A stretch of 64,000 nt of DNA from Azospirillum rugosum (lineage in GTDB: Bacteria; Pseudomonadota; Alphaproteobacteria; Azospirillales; Azospirillaceae): positions 1 through 64,000 of the forward strand of contig NZ_JAGINP010000002.1 of the NCBI RefSeq assembly GCF_017876155.1. The letters run 5' to 3'. Under the pieces are notes generated by a model. It was not told the origin of the DNA. It did not search any database and saw nothing but the letters and a program-made list of their open reading frames with translations. The translations under genes were made by a program, and so were the position numbers. Each line of letters begins with the position of its first letter. Within the stretch, counting starts at the first letter, position 1. Positions 26,438-34,828 of the stretch are shown here, in pieces.

Positions 26438-26600
26438 AAAAGCCCCTCTCCCTTGAGGGGAGAGGGGTTTGGGGTGAGGGTGGCGCCGGCCTTGGCCGGC
26501 CGGAAGTCGTCTGAAGCGTTCTGGCACAAGTCATCTCCGGGCTTCCGCCCGTAACGACCCCTCACCCCAACCCCTCTCCCCCAAGGGGAGAGGGGCTTTT
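26438..26600. repeat. Paired terminator-like inverted repeats (family A)
   Basis: Left arm 26438-26480 and right arm 26558-26600 are near-perfect inverted copies. Each arm contains its own stem (CCCCTCTCCC / GGGAGAGGGG) and ends in a T-run when read outward from the centre. The block lies between two convergent genes and could terminate both. Related sequence occurs at 30186-30296 within the ABC operon, so this is a dispersed intergenic repeat. Confidence 0.75.
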
Positions 26601-26651
26601 TCTTGTGGGAGAGGGAGCGCAGATCTCTTTTAAACCGAACTCGCTGCCCCG

Positions 26652-27278
26652 TTACTGGCCCGACGAGCTGCTGCCCGACGGCGAACCAGCGCCCGACGGC
26701 GCTGTCGTCCCCGACGGGGCCATCGTGTTGCCGGTCGTGCCCGTCGAGGAGCGGCTGGCCGCGTCGTTGGTGGTGCCGCCCGCCTTGTCCTTGTTGCGGT
26801 TCAGCGAGGTCGTGGTGTCGGAGTACTGGAACTCCGGCATGTTCTTGACCTCGTCGCGGCTCATGCCCGACAGCTGGACGCGGTCCTGGTTCTGGTCCCA
26901 GTTGGCCTGGCTGTACTCAACGGCGATCTGCTTCTCGCCGATGCCGAGGAAGCCGCCCGACGAGATGACGATCTGCTTCGCCTGGCCGTTGGTGTCGAGG
27001 ATGATGTCCTCGACCTCGCCGACCTTCTCGTTGTCCTTGCCGTAGACGTTTTTGCCCAGCAGATGCTCGGCGCTGGCCAACTGGCCGCCGGTCAGGCCGG
27101 ACTTGTTCATGTCGGCTTGAGTCTTGTCAGCTTGGCTCTGGCCGGTCTGGTTCATTTCGGTGGCGGTGGGGCCGCCCGCGGCGGGGTTGCCCGTGCCCGG
27201 CGACGTGCTGCTCTGTGCGAACGCAGCGCCGGTCATCAGCGCCAGGACGGACGCGGCCGCAAAAATTTCCCTCCGCAT
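26652..27278 (-). CDS. Secreted PRC-barrel domain protein
   Basis: 208 residues with a signal peptide (MRREIFAAASVLALMTGAAFAQ). A Gly/Thr/Asn/Gln-rich segment precedes the PRC-barrel (~70-150): LLGKNVYGKDNEKVGEVEDI, IVISSGGFLGIGEKQIAV. The C-terminal 50 residues are low-complexity Ser/Thr/Gly. PRC-barrel proteins of this kind are periplasmic and often stress-induced; partner unknown. Converges on the COG4315-like gene across the repeat block. Confidence 0.85.
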   Translation of the reverse strand: MRREIFAAASVLALMTGAAFAQSSTSPGTGNPAAGGPTATEMNQTGQSQADKTQADMNKSGLTGGQLASAEHLLGKNVYGKDNEKVGEVEDIILDTNGQAKQIVISSGGFLGIGEKQIAVEYSQANWDQNQDRVQLSGMSRDEVKNMPEFQYSDTTTSLNRNKDKAGGTTNDAASRSSTGTTGNTMAPSGTTAPSGAGSPSGSSSSGQ

Positions 27279-27427
27279 GGATTTTTCCTTTCCCTACTTC
27301 GTCACGTGTGTGGCGGTTTGCCCAAGAAGGCAACCGAACAACAGGCGGGAAAGGACTTGGTCACGCACAAGCTGGAAAATCTTTGGGAGGTGGGGAGCCA
27401 GAACAGGATCCAGAGTTGTCGAAGAAA

Positions 27428-28333
27428 TCAGAAGCTGGCCCAGCCCGGTTTGCGCGGCATCACGGTGCTGTCGCCGGCCTTCAGCGGCTTGCCGTCTTGC
27501 TCCGCGCGGGCAACGTCTTCCAACCGCAACAAAGCGAGCGCCGTAGAGCCGCCTCCGCTGCGCATCTCGCCGACCTCACGGCCATCCAGGGTCACCGGCG
27601 TGCCGGGGGCGGGCAGGGGGCCGTCGATGGCGACCGGGAACAGCTTCTTCTTGATCAGCGCGCGGTACTTGGTGCGGGCCGTCAGCTCCTGCCCCATGTA
27701 GCAGCCCTTGTCCCAGGAGATGGCGTTCAGGTCGTCCAGGTCGTTCTCCAACGGGATGGACTTCTCCGGGATCAGGTCGCGGCTGCCGTCCGGCACGCCG
27801 AGCGCGAGGCGGTGCCGGTCGTACTCCTCGGCCCCGGCCGGCGCGAAGCCGGCGCCCTCCAGCGCGGCGGCAAGCCCCTCCCGCGGCAAAAAGGCGCGGG
27901 CGCCCAGCGCCGGCAGGCGCGGGTCGGTGAAGGCGACGCCACCGGCGAAGGGCAGGGCGGCCCCGGCCTCCTCCGGCAGGCCGAGGCGGGCCAATGCATC
28001 CCCGCCGAACAGCGCCACGACCGCCATCCCCTCGGCCCGATCCTCCAGCGTGATCTTGGAGCGCAGCTTGTGCATCTTCAGCCGGCGCAGCAACTCGGCG
28101 CGCCGCTCCGTCTCCGGGTCGAGCAGCAGGGCGCCACCCGAATCGACCATCCGGAAATCGTGCAGGAACTTGCCCTGCGGAGTCAGCAGCAGCGCGTAGG
28201 CGGCGCGGGACTCGCCGACGCGCAGCACGTCGTTCGACACCAGCCCTTGCAGGAAGGCCGCGCGGTCCTCCCCGCCGACCGCCACCACGCTCCGGTCCTC
28301 CAGGACCGCATAGGCCGCAAGCTCCGCCGTCAT
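27428..28333 (-). CDS. ygfZ: YgfZ/GcvT-fold iron-sulfur assembly protein
   Basis: 301 residues. ATG at 28333 gives MTAELAAYAVLEDRSV; a longer frame upstream is GC-rich shadow. Seen: GEDRAAFLQGLVSNDV near the N-terminus, FLHDFRMVDSG, and the diagnostic KGCYMGQELTAR (K-G-C-Y-x-G-Q-E) near residue ~215. The family supports assembly or repair of Fe-S enzymes such as MiaB, using folate. Transcribed divergently from the ABC transporter operon, 269 bp between starts. Confidence 0.92.
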   Translation of the reverse strand: MTAELAAYAVLEDRSVVAVGGEDRAAFLQGLVSNDVLRVGESRAAYALLLTPQGKFLHDFRMVDSGGALLLDPETERRAELLRRLKMHKLRSKITLEDRAEGMAVVALFGGDALARLGLPEEAGAALPFAGGVAFTDPRLPALGARAFLPREGLAAALEGAGFAPAGAEEYDRHRLALGVPDGSRDLIPEKSIPLENDLDDLNAISWDKGCYMGQELTARTKYRALIKKKLFPVAIDGPLPAPGTPVTLDGREVGEMRSGGGSTALALLRLEDVARAEQDGKPLKAGDSTVMPRKPGWASF

Positions 28334-28508
28334 TCCCGCTTCTCCTGGCACTGTCGTCCTGCCCCGATAGTTGGGCGAAGGGCGTGGGCGTGGCAAGAGC
28401 GCCGCGCGGAGGGCCGCCCTGCGTCGCCGGAGCGCGCAAAAGGGGCGATTCTCGGCCAGTGGCGCCGATTTCGTCATCTGCACAACAGCTGTGCAGCCCG
28501 ATCCCCTG

Positions 28509-28590
28509 TTGACGGCTGGCGTTCCAGCCGGGCAAGTGTGTTAAGAGGTGGCACGGCGTTGGCAATGCCGTGCAGCGATAACCCCTAATT
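28509..28590 (+). promoter_or_regulatory. Structured leader of the nucleoside ABC operon; possible purine/xanthine riboswitch
   Basis: Two hairpins in the 94 bp before the ATPase start: GGCTGG-CGTT-CCAGCC (28514-28529) and GCACGGC-9 nt-GCCGTGC (28551-28573). The segments GTGTTAAGAGG before and AGCGATAACCCC after the second stem can partly pair. This arrangement, upstream of a purine-type transporter in an alphaproteobacterium, suggests an RNA switch such as the NMT1 xanthine class. I cannot confirm the consensus from memory. The second stem also contains a sigma-54-like site, so a DNA-level role is the competing reading. Confidence 0.35.
28549..28564 (+). promoter_or_regulatory. Candidate sigma-54 promoter
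   Basis: TGGCACGGCGTTGGCA matches the -24/-12 consensus TGGCACG-N4-TTGCA at all fixed positions but one, with the required GG-N10-GC spacing. It lies 39 bp before the ATPase start. If real, the operon would answer to nitrogen status (RpoN with an NtrC-like activator), in keeping with purine or nucleoside scavenging. It overlaps the stem described in the leader feature, and one of the two may be coincidence. Confidence 0.45.
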
Positions 28591-28602
28591 GGATCCGCCT
28601 CC

Positions 28603-30168
28603 TTGGATTCCGCGACCTTGTCCACCACACGGGCGTCTACGCCGCCGCACCGCCTGGAGCTGCGCGGCATCACCAAGCGCTTTCCCGGCTGCTTGGCGAA
28701 CGACTCCGTCGACCTCGTCCTGAAGCCGGGCGAGATCCACGCGCTGCTCGGCGAGAACGGCGCCGGCAAGTCGACGCTGGTGAAGATCATCTACGGCGTG
28801 CTGCACGCCGACGCCGGCACCCTCCTCTGGCAGGGGCAGGAGACCATGATCCCCGACCCGGCCGGCGCGCGCCGGCTCGGCATCGGCATGGTGTTCCAGC
28901 ATTTCTCCCTGTTCGACACGCTGACCGTGGCGGAGAACATCTCGCTCGGCTTGGACAACCCCGGCCCGATGGACGCGCTGTCGCAGCGCATCGCCGAGGT
29001 GTCGGAGCGCTACGGCCTGTCGCTCGACCCGCGACGCCATGTCCACCACCTGTCGGTGGGCGAGCGGCAGCGGGTGGAGATCGTGCGTTGCCTGCTCCAG
29101 GACCCGCGCCTGCTGATCATGGACGAGCCGACCTCCGTCCTGACCCCGCAGGAGGCGACGCGCCTGTTCGAGACGCTGCGCGTCCTCGCTGCGGAGGGCT
29201 GCACCATCCTCTACATCAGCCACAAGCTGGAGGAGATCCGCGCGCTCTGCGACACCGCGACGGTGCTGCGCGGCGGCCGGGTGGTCGGCAGCTGCGACCC
29301 GCGCAAGGAGACCGCGCGCAGCCTCGCCGAGATGATGATCGGCACGGAGCTGTCGACGCCCGAACGCCTGCCGCACGGCGTGGCGGGCGCGCCGAAGCTC
29401 CAGGTCCGGCACCTGTCCACCACGTCGGACAACCCCTTCGCCACCAACCTGAAGGACGTGTCCTTCGAGGTGCGGGCGGGCGAGATCCTGGGCATCGCCG
29501 GCGTGGCCGGCAACGGCCAGGCGGAGCTGATGGCCGCGCTGAGCGGCGAGGAGCTGCTGCCGGAACCCGCCGCGGTCACCATCGAGGGGCGCCCGGTCGG
29601 CCATCTTGGCCCGCGCGAGCGGCGTGAACTCGGCCTCGCCTTCGTGCCGGAGGAGCGGCTGGGCCGTGGCGCCGTGCCGGAACTCAGCCTGTCGGAGAAC
29701 GCGCTGCTGTCCGGCTACGCGCGCGAGCCGCTGGTGCGCAGCGGGCTGGTCCACTTCGGCCGCGCCCGGTCCTATGCCGAGCGCATCATCGGCGCCTTCA
29801 ACGTGGTGACCCACGGGCACCGGGCGGAGGCGCGGTCGCTGTCCGGCGGCAACCTTCAGAAATTCATCATCGGCCGCGAGATCCTGCAGCGGCCGCGGCT
29901 CCTGGTTGTCGGGCAGCCGACCTGGGGCGTCGACGCCGGCGCGGCCGCAGCCATCCACCGCGCGCTGATCGCGCTGGCCCAGGACGGTGCCGCCGTTCTG
30001 GTCATCAGCCAGGACCTGGACGAGCTGTTCGTGCTGAGCAACCGGATCGCCGTGCTGTTCCACGGGCGCCTGTCGGACAGCCGCCCCACCCACCAGACCA
30101 GCGTGGAGGAGATCGGCCTGCTGATGGGCGGCCTGTTCAACCACCCGCCCGACGAGGACGAGGAGTGA
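28603..30168 (+). CDS. BMP-family nucleoside/purine ABC transporter, double ATPase
   Basis: 521 residues with two ABC modules. First: Walker A GENGAGKST, signature LSVGERQRVEI, Walker B LLIMDEPTS. Second: GVAGNGQAEL in place of a canonical Walker A, and SLSGGNLQKFIIGRE, LLVVGQPTWGVD, so the second ATP site is degenerate, as is usual in RbsA/NupA-type subunits. Start is TTG at 28603; another TTG at 28618 is possible and no strong ribosome site is visible. It drives the two permeases and BMP binding protein downstream. Confidence 0.93.
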   Translation: MDSATLSTTRASTPPHRLELRGITKRFPGCLANDSVDLVLKPGEIHALLGENGAGKSTLVKIIYGVLHADAGTLLWQGQETMIPDPAGARRLGIGMVFQHFSLFDTLTVAENISLGLDNPGPMDALSQRIAEVSERYGLSLDPRRHVHHLSVGERQRVEIVRCLLQDPRLLIMDEPTSVLTPQEATRLFETLRVLAAEGCTILYISHKLEEIRALCDTATVLRGGRVVGSCDPRKETARSLAEMMIGTELSTPERLPHGVAGAPKLQVRHLSTTSDNPFATNLKDVSFEVRAGEILGIAGVAGNGQAELMAALSGEELLPEPAAVTIEGRPVGHLGPRERRELGLAFVPEERLGRGAVPELSLSENALLSGYAREPLVRSGLVHFGRARSYAERIIGAFNVVTHGHRAEARSLSGGNLQKFIIGREILQRPRLLVVGQPTWGVDAGAAAAIHRALIALAQDGAAVLVISQDLDELFVLSNRIAVLFHGRLSDSRPTHQTSVEEIGLLMGGLFNHPPDEDEE

Positions 30169-30185
30169 TGGGATTGATGCTTCAT

Positions 30186-30296
30186 ACCCTCTCCCCCCTG
30201 GGGAGAGGGGAGGGTGAGGGGGTCCCGCAAGGCGGTACGTCCATCAAGAGCGCAACCCCCTCACCCCAACCCACTCCCCAGGGGGGAGAGGGGGCA
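30186..30296. repeat. Inverted repeat of family A inside the ABC operon
   Basis: Left arm CCCTCTCCCCCCTGGGGAGAGG and right arm CCCTCACCCCAACCCACTCCCCAGG with flanking GAGGG/CCCTC pairs form a long imperfect stem between the ATPase stop and the permease start. Related to the block at 26438-26600. It may stabilise or attenuate the operon mRNA and so set the ATPase-to-permease ratio. Confidence 0.7.
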
Positions 30297-30316
30297 ATTT
30301 GCACGGCGGCCGCAGC

Positions 30317-31417
30317 ATGACCCTCCTCCGTCTCGAACCCCGCGGCGAGGCGTCGCGCGCCATGGTGTACCTCACGCCGCTGATCGCGGTGGCGCTCACG
30401 CTCGTCAGCGGCTTCCTGCTGTTCTGGGCCATGGGCTTCGACCCCGTGAAGGCGCTGCACGCCTTCTTCATCGCGCCGGTGTCCTCCGTGCGCGGCGTGG
30501 GGGAACTGGCCGTGAAGGCCACCCCGCTGGTGCTCTGCGCCATTGGCCTCGCTATCGGCTTCCGGGCCAACGTCTGGAACATCGGCGCGGAGGGGCAGCT
30601 GACGCTCGGCGCCATCGTCGGCGGCGGCATCGCGCTGGCCTTCTACGGCGAGGGCGGCTGGTGGCTGCTGCCGCTGATGATCGTGGGCGGCATGGTGGGC
30701 GGCGCGCTGTGGGCGGCGATCCCGGCCTTCCTGCGCATCCGCTTCAACGCCAGCGAGATCCTGACCAGCCTGATGCTGAACTACGTCGCCGTGCATCTGC
30801 TGAACTACCTGATGCACGGCCCCTACCGCGATCCGGAGGGCTTCGCCTTCCCCGAATCGCGCCTGTTCGAGGCGGACGCGGTGATGCCGCTGCTGGTCGC
30901 CGGCACCCGCGTGCATCTGGGCTCCCTCTTCGCGCTGCTGGCGGTGGCCGGCGGCTGGTTCCTGATGGCGCGCACCTTCATCGGCTTCCAGATCAAGGTG
31001 ATCGGCCTGACGCCGACCGCCGCGGGCTACGCCGGCTTCAACCAGAAGAAGATCATCTGGCTGACCCTGCTGCTGTCGGGCGCGCTGGCCGGGCTGGCCG
31101 GGCTGGGCGAGGTCGCGGGGCCGATCGGGCAGCTGAACCCGACCATCTCCCCCGGCTACGGCTACACCGCCATCATCGTGGCCTTCCTCGGCCGGCTGCA
31201 CCCCGTGGGCATCCTGCTGGCCGGCTTCCTGATGGCGCTGTCCTTCATCGGCGGGGAGGCGGCGCAGATCGCGCTCGGCTTGCCCAAGGCCATCACCGGC
31301 GTGTTCCAGGGCATGCTGCTGTTCTTCCTGCTGGCGACCGACGTGCTGATCCGCTACCGCCTGCGCTTCGGCGCCAAGACTGCTCCCAAACCGATCGCCG
31401 GGAGGGCCGCGGCATGA
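30317..31417 (+). CDS. ABC transporter permease, NupB-like
   Basis: 366 residues, about nine membrane helices. BPD_transp_2 family: GFRANVWNIGAEGQLTLGAI, ASEILTSLMLNYVAVHLLNY and the cytoplasmic coupling region FIGFQIKVIGLTPTAAGYAGFNQKK are visible. It pairs with the next permease to form the channel. ATG at 30317 preferred to a TTG six codons earlier. Its stop overlaps the next start (ATGA). Confidence 0.93.
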   Translation: MTLLRLEPRGEASRAMVYLTPLIAVALTLVSGFLLFWAMGFDPVKALHAFFIAPVSSVRGVGELAVKATPLVLCAIGLAIGFRANVWNIGAEGQLTLGAIVGGGIALAFYGEGGWWLLPLMIVGGMVGGALWAAIPAFLRIRFNASEILTSLMLNYVAVHLLNYLMHGPYRDPEGFAFPESRLFEADAVMPLLVAGTRVHLGSLFALLAVAGGWFLMARTFIGFQIKVIGLTPTAAGYAGFNQKKIIWLTLLLSGALAGLAGLGEVAGPIGQLNPTISPGYGYTAIIVAFLGRLHPVGILLAGFLMALSFIGGEAAQIALGLPKAITGVFQGMLLFFLLATDVLIRYRLRFGAKTAPKPIAGRAAA

Positions 31418-32346
31418 GCGCCGACCTCGCGCTGATCGGTCCCGTCCTGGCGGCCATGCTGACCGCCGCGACCCCGCTGCTGTTCGCCGCACTCGGCGAG
31501 CTGGTGGTGGAGAAGTCCGGCGTCCTGAACCTGGGCGTGGAGGGCATGATGCTGGTGGGGGCTGTCTGCGGCTTCGCCGTGACGGCCCAGACCGGCAGTT
31601 CCACCGCCGGATTCGCGATCGCCGCGCTGGCCGGCGCCGGCACAGCGGCGCTGTTCGGCGTGCTGACGCTCCTGCTGCTCGCCAACCAGGTGGCGACCGG
31701 CCTTGCGCTGACCCTGTTCGGCGTCGGCCTGTCGGCGCTGATCGGGCAGGGCTTCGTCGGCATCCCGATCCCCGACGTGCCGGAGCTGAACATCCCCGGC
31801 CTGACTGACCTGCCGGTGATCGGCAAAGCGCTGTTCGGGCAGGACGCGGTCGTCTATCTCGGCCTCGCCATGGTGCCGGCGGTGCATTGGTTCCTCTACG
31901 GCACGCGTCGGGGCCTGATCCTGCGCGCGGTGGGGGAGAACCACGCGGCCGCCCACGCGCTCGGCTACAAGGTCATCCGCATCCGCTTCCTGGCGGTGCT
32001 GTTCGGCGGCGCCATGAGCGGGATCGCCGGCGCCTACCTGTCGCTGGACTACACGCCCATGTGGGCGGAGGGCATCACGGCGGGCCGCGGCTGGATCGCG
32101 CTGGCTCTGGTCGTCTTCGCCACCTGGAAACCGGGGCGCGTGCTGCTCGGCGCCTGGCTGTTCGGCGGCGTGACCATCGCGCAGTTGCACGTGCAGGGGC
32201 TGGGCATCGACATTCCGTCGCAGCTCTTGTCCATGCTGCCGTATCTGGCTACGGTCGTGGTTCTGGTGCTGATCTCGCGGGACATCGCGCGCATCCGCCT
32301 CAACGCCCCGGCCAGCCTTGGGAAGGTCTTCCATCCCGACGCCTGA
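31414..32346 (+). CDS. ABC transporter permease, NupC-like
   Basis: 310 residues, eight or so membrane helices. BPD_transp_2 signatures: LGELVVEKSGVLNLGVEGMM near the N-terminus, GTRRGLILRAVGENHAAAHALG as coupling region, GRGWIALALVVFATW. Coupled to the preceding permease by a 4-base overlap. Forms the inner-membrane channel for the ligand captured by the BMP protein. Confidence 0.93.
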   Translation: MSADLALIGPVLAAMLTAATPLLFAALGELVVEKSGVLNLGVEGMMLVGAVCGFAVTAQTGSSTAGFAIAALAGAGTAALFGVLTLLLLANQVATGLALTLFGVGLSALIGQGFVGIPIPDVPELNIPGLTDLPVIGKALFGQDAVVYLGLAMVPAVHWFLYGTRRGLILRAVGENHAAAHALGYKVIRIRFLAVLFGGAMSGIAGAYLSLDYTPMWAEGITAGRGWIALALVVFATWKPGRVLLGAWLFGGVTIAQLHVQGLGIDIPSQLLSMLPYLATVVVLVLISRDIARIRLNAPASLGKVFHPDA

Positions 32347-32409
32347 CGGGCGCCGGGCACTGCATCCAACCATGATCTTGCTGAACCATACAAATCAGGG
32401 AGCATTCAC

Positions 32410-33501
32410 GTGAACAGAAGGACCATGGGCAAGACCCTGGCGGGTCTGGCCGCCGGCGCGGCGATCATGGCGCTGGGTGTCGGCGCCGCCGGCGCGCAGG
32501 AGAAGCTGAAGGTCGGCTTCGTCTATGTCGGCCCGGTCAGCGACCACGGCTACAGCTACCAGCACGACCAGGGCCGCCTGGCGGTCGAGAAGGAACTGGG
32601 CGACAAGGTCACCACCACCTTCGTCGAGAACGTTCCCGAGGGTGCGGACGCCGAGCGCGTGATCGAGCAGCTGGCCACCTCCGGCCACAAGCTGATCTTC
32701 ACGACTTCCTTCGGCTTCATGAACCCGACGCTGAAGGTCGCGCAGCGCCACCCGGACGTGAAGTTCGAGCACGCCACGGGCTACAAGCGCGCCGCGAACG
32801 TCGCCACCTACTCCGCGCGCTTCTACGAGGGCCGCACGGTCATCGGCCAGATCGCCGGCAAGATGACCAAGTCGAACATCATCGGCTACATCGGCTCCTT
32901 CCCGATTCCGGAGGTCATCAGCGGTATTAACGCCTTCACCATCGCCATGCGCGAGGTGAACCCGAAGGCCGAGGTCCGCGTCGTCTGGGTGAACAGCTGG
33001 TACGACCCCGGCAAGGAGGCCGAGGCGGCCAAGGCCCTGATCGACCAAGGCGCCGACGTCCTGTCGCTGCACACGGACAGCCCGGCCGCCATCCAGGTCG
33101 CGCAGGAGCGCGGGCTGTACGTGTTCGGCCAGTCCTCCGACATGACCCGCTTCGGCCCGAAGGCGCACCTGACCGCCATCGTGGACGACTGGCGCAACTA
33201 CTACGTCACCCGCGTCAAGGCGGCGCTGGACGGCAGCTGGAAGTCCCAGGACACCTGGGGCGGCTTCAAGGACAAGATGCTGTTCCTGGCCCCCTACAAC
33301 CCGTCGCTCTCGCCGGAGATCGTCGCCGCGGCCGAGAAGACCCGCACGGACATCATGGAAGGCAAGCGCCATTCCTTCCAGGGCCCGGTGAAGGACCAGT
33401 CCGGCAAGGTGGTCATCGCCGAAGGCAAGCAGGCTACCGACGAGCAGATCCTCAAGATGGACTGGTACGTCGAAGGCGTGCAGGGCAAGGTTCCGAAGTA
33501 A
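32410..33501 (+). CDS. BMP-family periplasmic nucleoside/purine-binding protein
   Basis: 363 residues. GTG start at 32410 with CAGGGAG upstream; an ATG five codons later is possible. Signal peptide to AAGAQE. Mature domain of the Bmp (PnrA-like) family: LKVGFVYVGPVSDHGYSYQHDQG, YSARFYEGRTVIGQIAGKMT, IGSFPIPEVISGINAFTIAM, and WVNSWYDPGKEAEAAKALIDQGADV. It delivers a nucleoside or purine base to the permeases. In alphaproteobacteria these operons are often linked to purine catabolism; no such genes are seen here. Confidence 0.93.
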   Translation: MNRRTMGKTLAGLAAGAAIMALGVGAAGAQEKLKVGFVYVGPVSDHGYSYQHDQGRLAVEKELGDKVTTTFVENVPEGADAERVIEQLATSGHKLIFTTSFGFMNPTLKVAQRHPDVKFEHATGYKRAANVATYSARFYEGRTVIGQIAGKMTKSNIIGYIGSFPIPEVISGINAFTIAMREVNPKAEVRVVWVNSWYDPGKEAEAAKALIDQGADVLSLHTDSPAAIQVAQERGLYVFGQSSDMTRFGPKAHLTAIVDDWRNYYVTRVKAALDGSWKSQDTWGGFKDKMLFLAPYNPSLSPEIVAAAEKTRTDIMEGKRHSFQGPVKDQSGKVVIAEGKQATDEQILKMDWYVEGVQGKVPK

Positions 33502-33520
33502 GCCGGCACCAAACCCAAAG

Positions 33521-33548
33521 AAAAAGGGAGGCGAAAGCCTCCCTTTTT
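33521..33548 (+). terminator. Intrinsic terminator of the ABC operon
   Basis: AAAAAGGGAGGC-GAAA-GCCTCCCTTTTT, a perfect 12-bp stem with GAAA tetraloop and T-run, 19 bp after the binding-protein stop. Being symmetric it can also work on the minus strand. Confidence 0.93.
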
Positions 33549-33563
33549 CGTTTCCGGAAATTT

Positions 33564-33647
33564 GTAGGTTGGGTGGAGCGCAGCGCAACCCAACATCGTT
33601 CGCGTGGCGGCGTGTGTTGGGTTGCGCCTGCGCTCCACCCAACCTAC
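33564..33647. repeat. Long palindromic intergenic element (family B)
   Basis: A 32-base left arm (from GTAGGTTGGGTGGAGC) and a 33-base right arm (to GCTCCACCCAACCTAC) are inverted copies with one unpaired base, around a 19-base centre. Elements of this sequence type (GGTTGGGTGGAGCGCAGCGAAACCCAAC) are widespread in proteobacterial intergenic regions as REP/MITE-like palindromes. It lies between the operon terminator and a convergent gene. No transposase inside, so it is non-autonomous. Confidence 0.85.
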
Positions 33648-33655
33648 GGCTCATA

Positions 33656-34057
33656 TCAGGATGGCACCCGCCCGACTGCCGCCCAGCCCGTTGGCGACAG
33701 GCGCATCACCTCCGGCCCGCTGCCGGCGGGGTTGGGCTCCAGCGTCACCAGTTCGCGGTTCTCGAACCAGGCCCAGCGCGGCACCTCGGCGATGGTCGGG
33801 ACCCAGCCGTCGGCCATGCGCGCCAGCACCTCCAGGTCGGCCGCGGCGATGGGGAACTTCGGCTTTTTCGGCGCCGCCTTGGCCGGCGCGTCGGCGGCGG
33901 GCTTCGTTGCGGGCGGCGCGTCGGCCCCGGCGCGGACGCGGATCCAGTCGGTCTGGTAGGCGCGCAGCGCCTGCTCCAGCTCCACCCGCGCCGGCTCGGT
34001 CGGGCAGCGCAGATAGACGTCCAGCAGGGTTCGCAACGGCTCGGCGGGATCGGACAT
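33656..34057 (-). CDS. Hypothetical protein, Ala/Lys/Pro linker
   Basis: 133 residues from ATG 34057 (MSDPAEPLRTLLDVYLRC). N-terminal helix with Cys and Glu-rich TEPARVELEQALRAYQTDW, a low-complexity AP/K linker (~45-68), then a compact C-terminal domain KFPIAAADLEVLARMADGW...RWAWFENRELVTLEP. Not recognised. Its 3' end almost touches the family B palindrome. Confidence 0.6.
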   Translation of the reverse strand: MSDPAEPLRTLLDVYLRCPTEPARVELEQALRAYQTDWIRVRAGADAPPATKPAADAPAKAAPKKPKFPIAAADLEVLARMADGWVPTIAEVPRWAWFENRELVTLEPNPAGSGPEVMRLSPTGWAAVGRVPS

Positions 34058-34217
34058 ATGGGCGCTCCCTAGGCACATCAACGGCGCAATTGTCGGAAAG
34101 CGATGGCTTTTGCACATCACGGCGGGAACCGCAAGGGCGCCGCTGGGACGAAGGCCCTCGGCCGTTGTTGGAGGGGGCGGGAGCAGCAACGCTCCGGCTT
34201 GTGGAAGGGGATCGACG

Positions 34218-34574
34218 ATGAGACGGACGATGATCGCCGGCGCCGGGGCGCTGGCGCTGCTGGCGTTGGCGGGCTGTGCGGAGACGAACTCCTGGTTCGG
34301 CTCCAGCCCCAGCGAGACGACGGCCGGGTCCACGGCGACGACGCCGCGCGGAACCTCCGGCACGACGATGGGGGATGCCGCGCCCGGCACGGGCACCGAC
34401 ACCTCCGGCACCAGCATGATCCCGCCGACCGACGGCGCTGTGGCGACGCAGCGCCGCGCGCGGGGGGCCGGCATGAGCGATGGTTCGGGCGAGCGCAACC
34501 GCGCCTTCTACCCGGGCACGCTGGGCGGCAACGGCCTGTGGACCAACGAGACGGACGCGCCGGGCGCGAACTGA
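34218..34574 (+). CDS. Small lipoprotein, Thr/Gly-rich
   Basis: 118 residues; ATG 34218 after GGAAGGGG. Signal peptide and lipobox LALAGC (Cys ~20). The mature part is low-complexity Thr/Ser/Gly with a C-terminal RNRAFYPGTLGGNGLWTNETD. Unknown function; divergent from the neighbouring hypothetical gene. Confidence 0.65.
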   Translation: MRRTMIAGAGALALLALAGCAETNSWFGSSPSETTAGSTATTPRGTSGTTMGDAAPGTGTDTSGTSMIPPTDGAVATQRRARGAGMSDGSGERNRAFYPGTLGGNGLWTNETDAPGAN

Positions 34575-34607
34575 CGGGCCCGGATCGGCCCGCGGCCCGA
34601 TAGAAAA

Positions 34608-34656
34608 GGGCCCCGCCAGGGTCCGGGACGTTACGTCCCGGATCGCGGCGGGGCCC
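34608..34656. terminator. Large GC-rich hairpin
   Basis: Outer stem GGGCCCCGCC / GGCGGGGCCC and inner stem TCCGGGACG / CGTCCCGGA around TTA form a long structure 33 bp after the lipoprotein stop, before the next gene on the same strand. An AAAA run precedes it and no T-run follows on plus, so termination on plus would be atypical. Confidence 0.6.
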
Positions 34657-34828
34657 ATCAGGAGGCACAATCCCCTGTGCTGCCTCTTCAACAACGCAAA
34701 AGCCGCGTTCCTGTTCCCGATCACGGATTCCTGTCGGGGCGATTCTCGCCGGCAGCGCGGTCCGAAGCGGCCGAGCTTGCGTTGTCCTTCCAGCGCATCG
34801 GTCTGCGCGCTGGTGGGGAGAGGAAGGC

